A stretch of 64,000 nucleotides of DNA. Origin: Sepiola atlantica. Taxonomy: Eukaryota; Mollusca; Cephalopoda; Sepiida; Sepiolidae. Positions 10,845-22,513 of the stretch are shown here, in pieces; the stretch's first letter is position 1; every line of letters starts with the position of its first letter. The DNA is taken from assembly GCA_963556195.1 (NCBI GenBank), contig OY744520.1:155986107-156050106 (forward strand). Reading direction: 5' to 3'. The notes under the pieces are model-generated. The model did no database searches and was not told the origin of the DNA. It worked only from the letters and a program-made list of their open reading frames with translations. The translations under genes were made by a program, and so were the position numbers.

Positions 10845-13800
10845 TCTATATCACTATAACTAATATGATATTGTACGTGTTTGATAACATTTTTTAAAGT
10901 CAAAAGTGGCATAACCTTAGTTCACTTGTTCTTAAAGTACATTGGATATTTTTATGGAACCTTAGGCTTCAGGGAAACTTCGTTCTGAACCGATGATCTT
11001 GACTGTCGGATATAAGTATAAAATTACAGTTAATAATTTAAAAGATTTTGAGATAAACGATGGAAACTAGGACAGAATGTATAAATTAAGTTTATTGAAC
11101 TACGAAGCAGATAATATCCTTCTTGGCGCTGCACTTGACGAGACATTTGTCTGTTCTTTCTTCGATATGTCTTCTTTGAAATTATCAAGCGTATAACTCT
11201 TATTCTTCATATAAATCATAAAGTAGTCTCGTATCTCTGTTCGTTTATGAGTTATAAATATTTGTAAGACAACTGTATATTAAATAGTCTTCATTAAGAA
11301 AGCGTATAAGATGTTCTCGTTTTATTTGATGCATCGGTTTTCTATTCTGGAATTTAAAATAAAAAATGATTTACAATTGAATAGTGAACTGGTAATTGTT
11401 CACGTGTCCTCACCGACCAAACGGCGACTCTAACTAAAAATGCATTATTTATCAACCATAATATCCCTGGCTATTTTGTTTTATTTTTTCATAGTAATGT
11501 TTACTTTCATTTATTTGTATTCAGAATTGTATGTGATAGCGTACTGGTTTATACTAATAAACAATAATTTTCACATAGAATATCCACGTTCGAGCATGTA
11601 TTATCATAATTGTATAAAGAATCCCTTATATGAATTATTTTTAAATAATGTGTAGCTTACTTATAAATATACTCTAAATTATACGATTATTATACGCTTA
11701 AAAGATGAAACATGATGTAGTGCAGTAAGAACAATGAAAAATAATTACCTGCATTTATATAGAAACGATTGTCTGATGAGATATTACGTGTCATCTTGGT
11801 AGTATGTGGTTTACTGAAACTTCTATCGCCATCAAATATAAAACTAATCAAAAATTGCCTGAGAGTACCGTCCTGACTATCTGGCACGGTTCTTTCATTA
11901 TAGTATAACTAAGAAAGGCTCATCGTCCAGATTAATCCCTCCCCTGTTATCCTGATCCCACGTTGTGATTAGGTCCTCACAACTTTTTTATAGTGGTGGA
12001 TTTGTTTCCTCCGGACTATAGATGAGAAAGCGTCTGCTAGATTTAATTAGCATCACAAATTCATTTTCTGCAGAAAAGTTGTTTAATTTCAGAGACGAGA
12101 TATACCGTTTCTCAGTTATGTAGTATTTTATAGTACGTTTAGTTACGATAAAAAAATATTTTAATCGTCTCTTTTAGTCATGTTTAGTCCGAGTTCGCGT
12201 AAAAAGAAGCCCATCTGCATGACTAGAGGCACAATGTAATAGATGTCGAGTATCTTAACTAGGTTTAAATAATGGTTATTTTGTTACTGTATTTATAATG
12301 TTCAAAGATAATTGGTCTGGACATTTTTAAATGGTGAAATCAGATAAACGTTAGAATCACAAGATAAAAGGTGAACCGGATGGAGAATAACAGTACTAGA
12401 AAAGTAATAAAAGATTTGTTTAATTGTCAGTTAGTGACTAAAAACAAGTCGAAGCACGTATTAAAATAGGCTCTTAATCACTAATAAGGGAGAGATTCGT
12501 TCTCACCGCCTCCAGTGTCGACTATATGTGGAGCAGAAGACAAAGGATCAACTGCCCACTGATGTATCATATTGGAGGTAGATCTATTTATTTCAACATA
12601 CAGTTGAGTACTTTTCGCTCAGAAAACAATTGCTTCAAATAATTTCTCTATTTCACCTGCCACCATAGGTAAGCACACCACCACCACCACCACAATAGAC
12701 TATCAAAACAACTACCCATCGCAATATACAAATTAAACGTCTTCAGTCGATAACACCCAGAACGATCATAGAGCATGTTTTATGTTAATATCCATGCTAT
12801 TCTGACATCAAATATTAATTTTCTCGAATATTTAAAAGTATTTCTTCATCTTCATTGTCTATTATTCAAATTGGATGCATCAACATGGTGACGTTTAAAT
12901 ATGTTTTTGATAGACATTTTAAAAAAAATCTTCTAAATTTCAAAAACTTCGTAATTATTCACATTGATTAAAATTATTTCATAAAACAATGTTAATTTTA
13001 GGATCTTACATTTTCATTAACAAGGAATTGCTATTTATAGACTTCCAAAGGCTCCAAAATTATTCTTTAATCTAGGTACCGACAATATAAATGCACACTT
13101 TTGACAACAATTTCAAAATAATGTCAGGTATTAGAAATTGCCCCCAAAATTCATGAAATTAGTAAATTGAATTTAATTTTCAAGACATTACCCATTAATA
13201 AATGCATTTAATTATTTGTGTATTGACGTAGATTCTTTTGTTAAACATCTTAAAGTAAATTGTTTGGGGCTGAGTTAATCCCAACTTTGATTGTAAGTTC
13301 TAAAACGCTACCCATCGTGTGACCTCTGTCTTTCCCTGTCCACAAAATATATTCTAAAAAGTAATAATAACTGAAAAGAAATTAGAATACTAATTGAAAC
13401 CCAATCATTGACTGATTCATGAAACAGAATCTATACATATACACTGCGGGCAGCAATATGAGCTTTATAACAAAAATAGTTATTTCTGAATTTTCCATGA
13501 CTCAATTTCAGAATTATTTACACAGTTACTCTAGCACATTTATAAAGTTACAGCTGGTATTTACAAAATAAAATATTTGTTAAAACACTAAATATTTACC
13601 GACCAATAGTAATAGATTTTTAATTAAAACGATCAAAATTAACGTTTATTGGTGAAAATTAGGAATAAATAAATAAATAAAATAAAGATTAATAACGGTT
13701 ATATTTAAAATTTTATTTATATAATTAAATATATGATAATACATATAAGCAACAAATATATTATTTACCTACATAACCACCATCATGTAACTTCAAAATG

Positions 13801-13845
13801 TATTGCATTGACTGAATAAGTCAGTTTTAAAGTGGTTTGTGACAC
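10845..13845. other. AT-rich intergenic DNA
   Basis: No gene or element recognised over about 3 kb. A short (cac)n run lies at about 12674-12692. A small hydrophobic ORF at 11440-11655 looks like chance. Confidence 0.5.
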
Positions 13846-14243
13846 TGCGCTTGCTGCAATATTAATGGCTTCCCATAAGCCCGTTTACACAATAATTGGA
13901 TGAACATATCGTTATATTATAAACCACACTTTTTTATTGGGTTTAAATCTGGAGAGCACTTAGGCCAGATAATCAAATGTGTACCTTTGACGCCCAAAGA
14001 TGCTCATAATGCTTGAATAGCATCGGCAAAGTTAGAAGGAACATTGTTGTCCATAGAAACAAGCTCCTTAGTAGAGCAAGATGTATGTCATCTCGCCAAG
14101 GTACCAGAGATTCTCTCAAGAGATTTCAATAGGCAGCAGACGTAATTTTATTTTATCGGGTACTCTTACAGGACCAACAAGTCTATCTCCAATATACTCG
14201 ACAATATCATTAATCCACCACTCAGTTATATTCAGTTTTGTTT
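13846..14243 (-). pseudogene. Tc1-like transposase remnant
   Basis: On the minus strand, fragments of a Tc1/mariner DDE domain occur in order. The first is WWINDIVEYIGDRLVGPVRV and PDKIKL, resembling the region between the first and second catalytic Asp. The second is SMDNNVPSNFADAIQAL, corresponding to the usual FMQDNAPSHxA block around the second Asp. The third is LIIWPKCSPDLNPIKKCG, corresponding to the WPxxSPDLNPIExxW block with the third acidic residue (usually Glu in Tc1) changed to Lys. Several stops and frame changes separate them. No terminal inverted repeats were found, so this is a decayed internal fragment. Confidence 0.8.
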
Positions 14244-14922
14244 ATATATATTAAAAATCAGCCTAACTTAATCGTTTCGGTCAAGAGTATATTTAAAGTA
14301 AAAAAATGAATATAAGTATCCATACTATATGCATAAAAGATTTCGTCCACATTTTTTAAACAAATTAAATAAAACTTCAAAGTATATTATCGATACTTGC
14401 TGTTGCATAAGTAAATTGAATGTGTAATGCCATTTAAGAATTGACAAATAGCCAATGATTATTTTTTATTAAACCACATTACTTAAAATGGTATGGCACG
14501 TGTTTAAGTACATATGGAGCGTATGGTTTTTAAATTTAAAGATATATTTGACGAAAAGTAGAAAGTGTACCTTGGGTTTATTTTCGGCAGCTTGGTAACT
14601 CCCTTTATGTTGTCCTTCAGTCCTCACATTCGATGAGAGATGTGTTTGACAAAGAGGGAAGTATTGCTGTTTTCTGGAACGAGATCTATCGATCAAACAC
14701 TTATTGTTGGCCCCTTTTTTACCTTTGAGCTCCTTACACCAAGTGTCTTCGTGCCTTGTCTAGAGCGATTTCCATAAAAAATAAATAAATAAAAAAGTTT
14801 GGCTTCAATGCTAAAATAAAAGGTATCTTTAGTTAAAATTAATATTAACTCTATCGTAAAGAGCAATGTTTATCTATCTTTTTCTATGTAATTAATATAC
14901 ATGAATAAATATGAAATTACAT
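14244..14922. other. AT-rich intergenic DNA
   Basis: Nothing recognised. In the minus direction this is the sequence immediately 3' of the hammerhead ribozyme at 14923-14973, and no reverse transcriptase lies within it. Confidence 0.5.
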
Positions 14923-14973
14923 TTACCTACAGACGACGTCGTTTCGAGCTTATGATCTCATCAGTGCAGGTAA
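14923..14973 (-). ncRNA. Hammerhead ribozyme, type I layout with palindromic stem III
   Basis: Read 5'->3' on the minus strand: UUACCUGCA (14973-14965), CUGAUGA (14964-14958), a 12-nt stem-loop II GAUCAUAAGCUC (14957-14946), GAA, then ACGACGUCGU (14942-14933), C17 (14932), and UGUAGGUAA (14931-14923). The first and last segments pair over 9 bp (one G-U), forming stem I. The ten-base segment after GAA is a perfect palindrome, so stem III forms between two molecules or as a very short hairpin. The triplet before the cut is GUC, with cleavage expected between 14932 and 14931. Every core nucleotide of the family is present. Stem II is short, with one U-C mismatch. Hammerheads of this kind are known from Penelope-like elements and retrozymes. 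No such element is identified around this one. Confidence 0.85.
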
Positions 14974-15205
14974 CTGATAATTTCAGACTGTCACAAAGGA
15001 CGAACCTGGTTTACAGAGTCACATTTGATTTCGCTCGATTTCACTCTATCCTCTTGGCCATAGGTAAGTATCACGTGATACAGAGAAACTAAATGCCAAT
15101 TGCGGCGAACGATAAACACTAAGGCAATCTAAAAAAACTCAACGAACCCAATCAGAACCTCGCTTGGTAACTTAAGTGACTGTCTATTATTTAATATTTC
15201 TCAAC

Positions 15206-15207
<2 letters not shown>

Positions 15208-15277
<70 letters not shown>

Positions 15278-15285
15278 GAGAGAGG
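15208..15285. repeat. Compound (TA)n-(GA)n microsatellite
   Basis: About 33 bp of TA followed by about 45 bp of GA with one interruption. Confidence 0.95.
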
Positions 15286-15920
15286 AGGACAATATATGTT
15301 AAATGTATGTATTGAAAATTGTCGAAGTTTCATTCGTCTCTCTGCCTGACAATTATTACCTTAAGATTTTTACTAACTAATACAATTTTGGTAAAAATTT
15401 GTTTTGCGCGTGTCCATCGCTTCGATCCCGCCATACAGAGAGATCACATGTAACGAAAATGTGCCCCAAGCAAGTCTTAACCAAGGGAAGGAAAACCACA
15501 AGCCAGATGAAATACCAAATAAGTATTTTCACTTGAACAAAAAGAAGAACCCATTCCAGTTTACGGAGCAAACCGGAATTGCTGAAGCTATTGATGACTA
15601 TACACGTCAATATATACACGTTACTAACTTCATAAATATAAAGAAAAAGAACGTCGACTATATGTATAAATAGTATGTAGAATACTATTTACAATACTTT
15701 TATATTTATTTATTTAGGTAAGATGCATTGTTTTATCAGTCACTCTATGTTGTCTGCGATTTTGTTTTTCGTATGCGAACATATTCATACGGTATTTTCA
15801 ATGTCTTCCTGAAAAGCTTCACGTTTGATGAATACTCTCTTCTTTAATAAATAATATCCTCCTATATGTTATCCAAAAGTACGTCATCTATATTTTAAAA
15901 CATTCTGATTGGTTGTTTGT
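15286..15920. other. Intergenic; one unrecognised open frame
   Basis: An 89-codon plus-strand frame (15404-15673, charged, Asn/Lys-rich) has somewhat higher GC in its first half than its surroundings. I recognise no family and no flanking splice signals. Confidence 0.35.
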
Positions 15921-15921
15921 A

Positions 15922-16015
15922 CTGGCCGAATGATTTGGTAAGTGATCTGAAGAGCGGAGAAAATGTCATACTCTGAAGGCTGTGAGTTCAATCCCACTAC
16001 GGGGTGTATATTTTA
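15922..16015 (+). repeat. tRNA-derived SINE-like fragment
   Basis: The segment has an A-box-like sequence (ttggtaagtga, about 15934-15944) and, some 50 bp on, a good B-box (gagttcaatccc, about 15983-15994). It is followed by cactacggggtgta, the typical head of a tRNA-derived SINE. It is not a functional tRNA, because a full cloverleaf with acceptor pairing is not evident. The tail was not delimited. Confidence 0.5.
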
Positions 16016-16895
16016 ATTATTTCTTAATCAAACTCAAAATGTATGAATGTGTAGATATTGTTTAAGCAGTAAAATGTCTAACTTTTTTATAATGGAAAAC
16101 GAATGGGCACATTTTCTAAAGAAGTATTTGTTGTAAATACTTACAGATTTTCTCAAATATAATACATGTGTCGTAACCGATAAACAAATGTGTTTTCATT
16201 ATCTATTCATACACTAATGTACAATGTACCAATGTTTATTGAACAGATCACTGATCGTGTATGATGTGTTTCGAATTAACTTTCCGTATACTTTTGGTTC
16301 ACTAATTCTCATTGAATATTTCCTGAAAACTGATATTGGCTTTCAGATAGATGAATATTAAAACACATTTTTGCTTTTTAGCGTCGATAATTTGTTGTAA
16401 TAAATATGAAAAAGAGTAGAACATCAACAAAGCACAACTTGATGGTGGCGCATGATTGAATTCAAAACATAATAGTGTTTTTACAGAGCTTCTCGATGTG
16501 CCACAATATAAACGCAAGTAAATAAACTGAACACATGAAATATTTTTCTATTACTGTATTTCTTTTTTTCTATCTTTCACAGTTCTCATTATGCGTTACT
16601 GTTCTTAAAGCGAATAAGTCAATCCAGGAATGTCTTCTGTGTAATGGTATTACTTGTTCCTCTTGAGTTGCTTCGTTTGGGTAGAAATAGCAATACCTTC
16701 GTAGCACCTTGACTACCTTTAAATATTCTTATACATTACTGAAGAATTGGGAAACTCAGCCTTACATTGAAATCACGAAGATATACTGTTCGTTACAAAT
16801 ATCGGCTAAATAAACTTACTTACATCTATTTATTACTTAATATATCTACAGAGTATTCGAGACAAATGTTATATTTTTATATTGTTTAATTTCAG
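16016..16895. other. AT-rich intergenic DNA
   Basis: No gene recognised. Confidence 0.5.
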
Positions 16896-17201
16896 AAACG
16901 TTTGAATTATTCAATGGCAGGTAAGGTGCAACTGATAGATGTTTCTGTGTACTATTGGTCGGTTCAGTAGCTGGAGACCATGAACGACTGGGAAACACGA
17001 TAATATTGGAAGAAACAGATGATGATTCCAACCGATTCAAAAATACCTTTAATACTTTAACGACCGTGAGACATTACCTTAAGAATTATGACAGACATGT
17101 GGTAGCAGTGGCGAGCACGAAGGATTATAGCAGACATTTTTACTGCGTCTTCGCAATGAAATTCGTGGAGACGCTAATCAAAGCTGCAGCACTATTCAGG
17201 T
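16896..17201 (+). CDS. Possible isolated exon of an unknown host gene
   Basis: A frame open from 16925 to 17203 has less AT-biased codons than its surroundings and encodes a mixed, protein-like sequence (EETDDDSNRFKNTFNTLTTV, then HVVAVASTKDYSRHFYCVF). It ends exactly at CAG|GTAAGA (17201/17202), a strong splice donor. Upstream, a pyrimidine-rich tract ending TTTCAG (16895) is a good acceptor. A second donor-like GGCAG|GTAAGG occurs at 16920/16921, and an alternative acceptor GGTTCAG at about 16970. Either one exon with an internal stop, or a short exon plus a coding exon, could be meant. I do not recognise the protein, and chance remains possible. Confidence 0.25.
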
Positions 17202-17255
17202 AAGAAATGCGAACCTTTGTGTGTGGGTGGGTTTGTCGGTATGTGTGTGTATGTA

Positions 17256-17295
<40 letters not shown>

Positions 17296-18165
17296 GGAGA
17301 TGAGCGTCGGACTAGCGACTATTAAAAAGAGCCAACGATAATCTTTGATTCTTAATATATATGAATCGCGTATACCTACTACTCATCACTAAAGCCCAGG
17401 CAAACCATCTCATGAAAGCTAAGATACTCCTCAAAAGCATGAAACATCAAGTCAAATTGAGATTCTCTGTTTCTTATCACGGCCAGTAGTACAACGCACA
17501 GAACAACAGACCGCATGAAGTACTCCTCAAAGTGTGATGGTGTGTATCCAGCGATGGCCATCTCATGCCTCCTCACATCGTCTTCGAGAAGGGACTTCTA
17601 TTACTATTTTGAGTTGCTGTCCACTGCTGTCTAACGTTCGGTGTAGATGGTGACGACTGGAAGGCAATACGTGTGACGGGAATACTCAGCTCCGTTTTGT
17701 ACCTCTCGGAAAACTCAGAAGTGGCTGTCTGAGAACTCTCACGACTACCCTAGTTCCAAGATCTTATACCCCAACTTTTCATATTGCCAACTTCGTGGAG
17801 TATTATGTGGGGCGGAGTTAAGAAAAACACTAACCGTACAACCTGCAACACAGAAGACGTTGGTGTTCAGGCGTAACTATTAACCAAAATATGACGTATT
17901 TTTCTTTACTTAAAGGAAAGTGGCAAACACCCTTACGTAGTGATAATGAATCTTTGTGTTTGTTAAGTTTCAATATAAGTTCATATTCTCTCCCAGTCTA
18001 TGAGTTGATGTCCTATACATACACATTGTCACAAACTTAGTCTACGAAGAGTTTAAGCTAAGAGACAGACAACACCATCTACAGCTACATCGCTATCATT
18101 TAATTGCCATAATTATAAATAAAATTTGTTATTAATTCCTATGGGAAGGGATACGACTTAAATGG
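17202..18165. other. Intergenic, with a (GT)n-(GA)n microsatellite
   Basis: Alternating GT with variants and then GA lies at about 17217-17296. A 65-codon minus-strand frame at 17379-17576 contains a hydrophobic stretch (SVVLCVVLLAVI) but is otherwise unrecognised. The DNA between 17560 and 17890 is GC-richer than average, without an identifiable gene. Confidence 0.4.
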
Positions 18166-18230
18166 TTGTTGGAAATATCCTACTTCTCATTACAGTATGT
18201 ATGTATTCCCTGTACATATGTATTAGAAAG

Positions 18231-18231
<1 letters not shown>

Positions 18232-18270
<39 letters not shown>

Positions 18271-18283
18271 ATTATTATTATTG
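18232..18283. repeat. (TA)n then (ATT)n microsatellite
   Basis: Directly visible simple repeat: about 34 bp TA followed by five ATT triplets. Confidence 0.95.
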
Positions 18284-18388
18284 TTATTTTATGTATCCAC
18301 ATAACATTTTATAAGGAGATATACTATTGTATGTATCAATTTTCAGTATTTACTTCAACAGTGCTCAATACGTAAGTAGAGCTAGGTT

Positions 18389-18551
18389 GTAAGTTATGAA
18401 AATATATTTATGGCAATTAAGCTACACAGAGGCTCCCGCGTGTAATCCCCGGGGGAATCTTCAGACATTTTAGCCTGTAGATATCCCCCGGGGATGATAT
18501 GCGGGAGCCTCTGTGTAGCTTAATTGCCATAATAATATTTTCATAACTTAC
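18389..18551. mobile_element. Foldback (hairpin) element
   Basis: Two arms of about 65-70 bp are near-perfect inverted copies. The left arm starts gtaagttatgaaaatat and the right arm ends with its complement. They differ only at a few positions (for example ttta/atta near the outer third). The arms share a GC-rich inner part (ctcccgc, ccccggggg), and the loop forms its own small hairpin. The whole 163 bp could fold into one long stem. No coding capacity is present. It looks like a MITE or foldback transposon. A short piece like the right arm (ttaattgccataatta) occurs at 18100-18115. Confidence 0.75.
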
Positions 18552-19778
18552 CACTTACTATATATATATATATATATATGCACTTCACGAGCATTTTCTG
18601 AAAATATGATGTGTTATTAAGTACGCTCAATCGGACCATCCGATCCTAAATTATTGCAAAACCTCTCCTATTTATCTTCTTTTTTATGATGTGATTATGT
18701 TGTCCTTTTGTCATTTTTACTCATTCATTCTCATTGCTTGCGTTTCATTTATATTTATACATTCTAAATTGATATTTCTGCCCATCCATCTATCAGTAAT
18801 CTCTTCGCTTCAATAAATCACATTCTTCCCAATCAAGTTCGAGTAAGAATGTATATTTCAATTCCGGCCTCTCGAATCACTTCCTGCACTGACACACTAA
18901 GCTTTAAATCTCTCAATAAAAATGTTTTAAAAAACTGTCTTTCTGGAAAGCTGCTCCTGAGCAGGAATCCTTTTCGCTACGCCCAGTTTCGCGTCTGCAA
19001 TTAAAAAAAAAACTATGGCTGTCATCTTTATTTTACTGAACCAGTCTGGCTACTTAAGAAAGCTATAACATTGAAAGAGCAATTAATATTCTCATATATG
19101 TCACTTGATGTTAATCATGCAGAAAAAAAACTATGATAATAAAACAATTAACGGTACTTTGAATGCTAGACAGTTTCATCGCATAAAAAGACAAGATAAT
19201 TTTACTGTCACTAATTATATATAAAACTAGTGGACACCAAAACTAACATAAAATAACACCACTGTCTGAATGTAAATCAGACGAAATATTTATTATGTTT
19301 AGGTTTCACTTTGATGAACTGAGACCATGAAATATACAAACGAACAACTCCCTTGGAGTCCGTTCTAGTCGTTATCTCTCGGCTTCTGTAAATTTGCTTA
19401 TTATAACTTTCAATCTCTGTAAAAATGTTGAACTATACAATGTTCCAAACCTACTTGGAAAACGTTTAATTACATTGAAACACAATCAAAACAAATAATA
19501 TAACACGTTATATTGTGAAGACGTTTTTTCGTATGAATTCTTAAAATGTTATTCAAATTTTCTATTTCATAAAATAAATATAAATTTAATGTATACTTTT
19601 TTTACAAACTTGACAAAAAACTTTCATTTCATAATAAATGTTTTTACGTTTTAATTTGAAACTCTTCTTTTAGAATTCAAACTAAAATTGCACTAATTAA
19701 ACAATTCAATTACGTTCTGATATTAGCCTTAAGAAATAACAGAAAATTCTAAGCTGTTTTTCTGTATATGATATATAA

Positions 19779-19788
19779 TATATATATA

Positions 19789-19848
<60 letters not shown>
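19779..19848. repeat. (TA)n microsatellite
   Basis: About 70 bp of alternating TA with one early interruption. Confidence 0.96.
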
Positions 19849-19849
<1 letters not shown>

Positions 19850-20061
19850 GTATACAAAATTTTCTTCTACTTGACTGTAATGCATAGTTCTTTATAAAAG
19901 AATAAAACCCTCGTATATATAAGCATTAATAAATATCCCTTAGAAGTACCTAATGACAAACTCGTACTCGACTGCTGGAAATAAAATTAGGTTTCGATAA
20001 ACAGCATTTATTCTAGCCACAATGAAGAGCTGTGATAAAGCTAACCAGATGTATGTGTATA

Positions 20062-20094
20062 CATACACACACACACCAACACACACACACACAT

Positions 20095-20162
<68 letters not shown>
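20062..20162. repeat. (CA)n-(TA)n compound microsatellite
   Basis: About 38 bp of CA-rich repeat followed by about 62 bp of TA. Confidence 0.96.
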
Positions 20163-20165
<3 letters not shown>

Positions 20166-20504
20166 CAATTTGACTATCAATGCACAGTGACGTAGGCAAC
20201 ATCTGAAAAACGAATGACTTCGAGAAGTGAGACATATTTGAAATGACGAAAAAGTTTAAATAAGTAAACTCATTTTCTGTCCACTTTGAATCGAGAAAAT
20301 ATGTTATAACTGCCAGAATAATAAGTTTGATTAAGATTTTAAAAGTTACGGTGACTGGAAAACTAGAAAACTCGAGTGAAAAGCAAGTTTTCAGCTATGG
20401 GAATACATAGGACATTTATTAGGAACTAGCAGTTTAACCTGCTATGCTTAGCAATATAAAACATATTCATTACCTCAAATCATTGACACACAACTAATAT
20501 ACAA

Positions 20505-20506
<2 letters not shown>

Positions 20507-20569
<63 letters not shown>

Positions 20570-20580
20570 ATGTATAAACA

Positions 20581-20630
<50 letters not shown>
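20507..20630. repeat. Interrupted (TA)n with central (TC)n
   Basis: TA runs on both sides of a short tctctctctctctc block (about 20580-20595). Confidence 0.95.
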
Positions 20631-20727
20631 GTATGTCGTCTCTATTCATGAGAAAATAAGAAAAACTGATCGATGAGGAACACAAGAAAAAACCTCATTC
20701 GTTCTGCATTAATATTCATAATTATGA

Positions 20728-20765
20728 CAATAATAATAATAATAATAATAATTATTATTATTATT

Positions 20766-20846
<81 letters not shown>
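20728..20846. repeat. Triplet repeat (AAT)n-(ATT)n-(AAT)n
   Basis: About 25 bp of AAT is followed by about 20 bp of ATT and then about 75 bp of AAT. The orientation switch makes the first two blocks mutually complementary, so they can form a hairpin. Confidence 0.95.
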
Positions 20847-20847
<1 letters not shown>

Positions 20848-20917
20848 CTATATTCTGTGTCGAAATTAAAAGTGAAATAAATTATTTTTATCTTTCTAAA
20901 TTATTTTTAAATCTCTC

Positions 20918-20924
20918 TCTCTTC

Positions 20925-21014
<90 letters not shown>
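20918..21014. repeat. (CT)n-(TA)n compound microsatellite
   Basis: About 35 bp of CT followed by about 63 bp of TA. Confidence 0.96.
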
Positions 21015-21016
<2 letters not shown>

Positions 21017-21146
21017 CATTTATTAATTTTTCAACAAATGTTAAGTCTGCAATACTTTGGATTTAGTTAGTTTGTCTGGGAATTTAAACTGCATTTTACA
21101 TATTTTCCTTTTTTTTTAATGACTCAAAGCTGCTTTAGACTATATA

Positions 21147-22463
21147 CAGGGTGTTTCAAAAGTCTTGGGAGCATTACAAATGCGTATATCTCATGAACTA
21201 TTCCAGGTAGAAAAATGAAACTGGTGCTATTTTAAAGCTTGCTTAATCAAGTTTTTGATCATACTAATGATTTTCGTGTTGTCCTTCCAGGTGCAGTAAT
21301 GGCGTTCTCTAAACAAGACAAGGCATTTTGCGTCCTCCAATTTGCAAAGACTGAATCGTGGACATGTGTTCAGCGTGCATTTCGCAGGAAATTTAAAAAA
21401 GAAGCCCCTGAAAGGAAATCCATTGTCAGATGGCGTGCTAAATCTGTGAAAGATGGGTGTTTGTGCCCAAGTAAGCGAACAGGTCGCCCTTTAACTTCAG
21501 AAGATGCAGTTGAGCAAGTTCGGACAGCCTTTCAGCGGAGCCCCCGTAAATCAGTGAGAAGAGCCAGCAGGGAACTTCAGCTTGCTCCAGCAACTGTCTG
21601 GCGTGTCTTAAGGAAACGACTGCAAATTGTACCTTACAAGCTCAAGTTGGTCCAAAAGTTGAAGGACACTGATAAGCCACTTCGCCGTGACTTTTGCATT
21701 GCAATGCCAGATAAGTTGGAAGATAACGGCTTTGATGACCGGCTTGTTTTTAGCGATGAGGCGACCTTCCATCTGAATGGCAAAGTTAACAAGCATAACA
21801 CTCGCATATGGGGTACTGAGAATCCTCATGAACTTCTTGAGCACGAGCGAGATTCACCAAAAGTGAACGTGTTTTGTGCAATTTCCAAGAAAGGTGTCTA
21901 TGGACCGTTCTTCTTTGAAGAGGCAACTATCACTGGTGAATCCTATCTCAACATGGTTAATGGCTCAGTTGGAACAAGCAGAATCTGATGACTTCATTTT
22001 CCAACAAGATGGTGCACCACCACACTGGAGTCTTAGAGTAAGGCAGTTTCTTAACACAAGGCTGCCTGGTAGATGGATTGGGAGATCTGGGCGAGGTGAT
22101 GACGTTCTCATGCCCTGGCCTCCTAGGTCTCCAGATCTTACCCCGTGTGACTTTTTCCTTTGGGGCTTTGTCAAGCAACAAGTCTATGTTCCGCCCCTTC
22201 CAAGAGATATTGACGAACTAAAGGCTCGAGTAACGGCAGTTGTGGGAACCATTGACGTCAAGATGCTGGAACGCGTTTGGCAGGAAATGGACTATCGACT
22301 AGATGTCTGCCGTGTGACGAATGGTGCTCATATTGAGCAACTTTGAAGATTCCCCACAAAACTTGAAACCTTAACCTTTCCAACGGTACCAATTTCATTT
22401 TTCAACTCCTAATAGTTTTTGAGTTATTAAAAATCGTTATGTTCCCAAGACATTTGAAACACC

Positions 22464-22466
<3 letters not shown>
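21147..22466 (+). mobile_element. Full-length mariner-like (IS630/Tc1/mariner superfamily) transposon
   Basis: The 1320-bp element is bounded by inverted repeats starting CAGGGTGTTTCAAA and ending with the complement. They match over about 26 bp, and a subterminal match continues inside (aaaaatgaaa on both sides). It is flanked by TA dinucleotides (21145-21146 and 22467-22468), the target duplication of this superfamily. It encodes one transposase, interrupted by a frameshift. The left flank is a short tata sequence, and the right flank runs straight into a (TA)n microsatellite. Confidence 0.93.
21299..22346 (+). pseudogene. Mariner-like DDE transposase, one frameshift
   Basis: The first frame runs from ATG 21299 to a stop at 21986 (229 residues). 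It has a helix-turn-helix N-terminal half (about residues 1-105, DUF4817-like with the basic linker SKRTGRPL), then LVFSDEATFH with the first catalytic Asp at residue 153. The second frame takes over at about 21955-21975 and runs to 22346. It contains FIFQQDGAPPHW (second Asp), RWIGR, WPPRSPDLTPCDFFLWG (third Asp) and ends RVTNGAHIEQL, a typical C-terminus of the group. I count 46 residues between second and third Asp, longer than the 34 of classical mariner. A small indel near 21955 makes the copy non-coding; everything else appears intact, so inactivation is recent. Start 21299 is chosen because the protein family begins there. Confidence 0.92.

Positions 22467-22509
<43 letters not shown>
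22467..22509. repeat. (TA)n microsatellite abutting the mariner-like element
   Basis: About 42 bp of TA directly after the right inverted repeat. Confidence 0.95.

Positions 22510-22513
<4 letters not shown>

Noticed and set aside
11770..11800. GAAACGATTGTCTGATGAG near 11763-11781 as a permuted hammerhead
   Set aside because: The segments are too close together to form the stems, and the second half of stem II is missing.
12674..12692. CRISPR array or similar spaced repeats
   Set aside because: Only a short (cac)n run. No regularly spaced repeats with unique spacers occur anywhere in the window.
15922..16015. Functional tRNA gene
   Set aside because: A and B boxes are present, but acceptor and anticodon arms do not pair convincingly. 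It fits a SINE head better.
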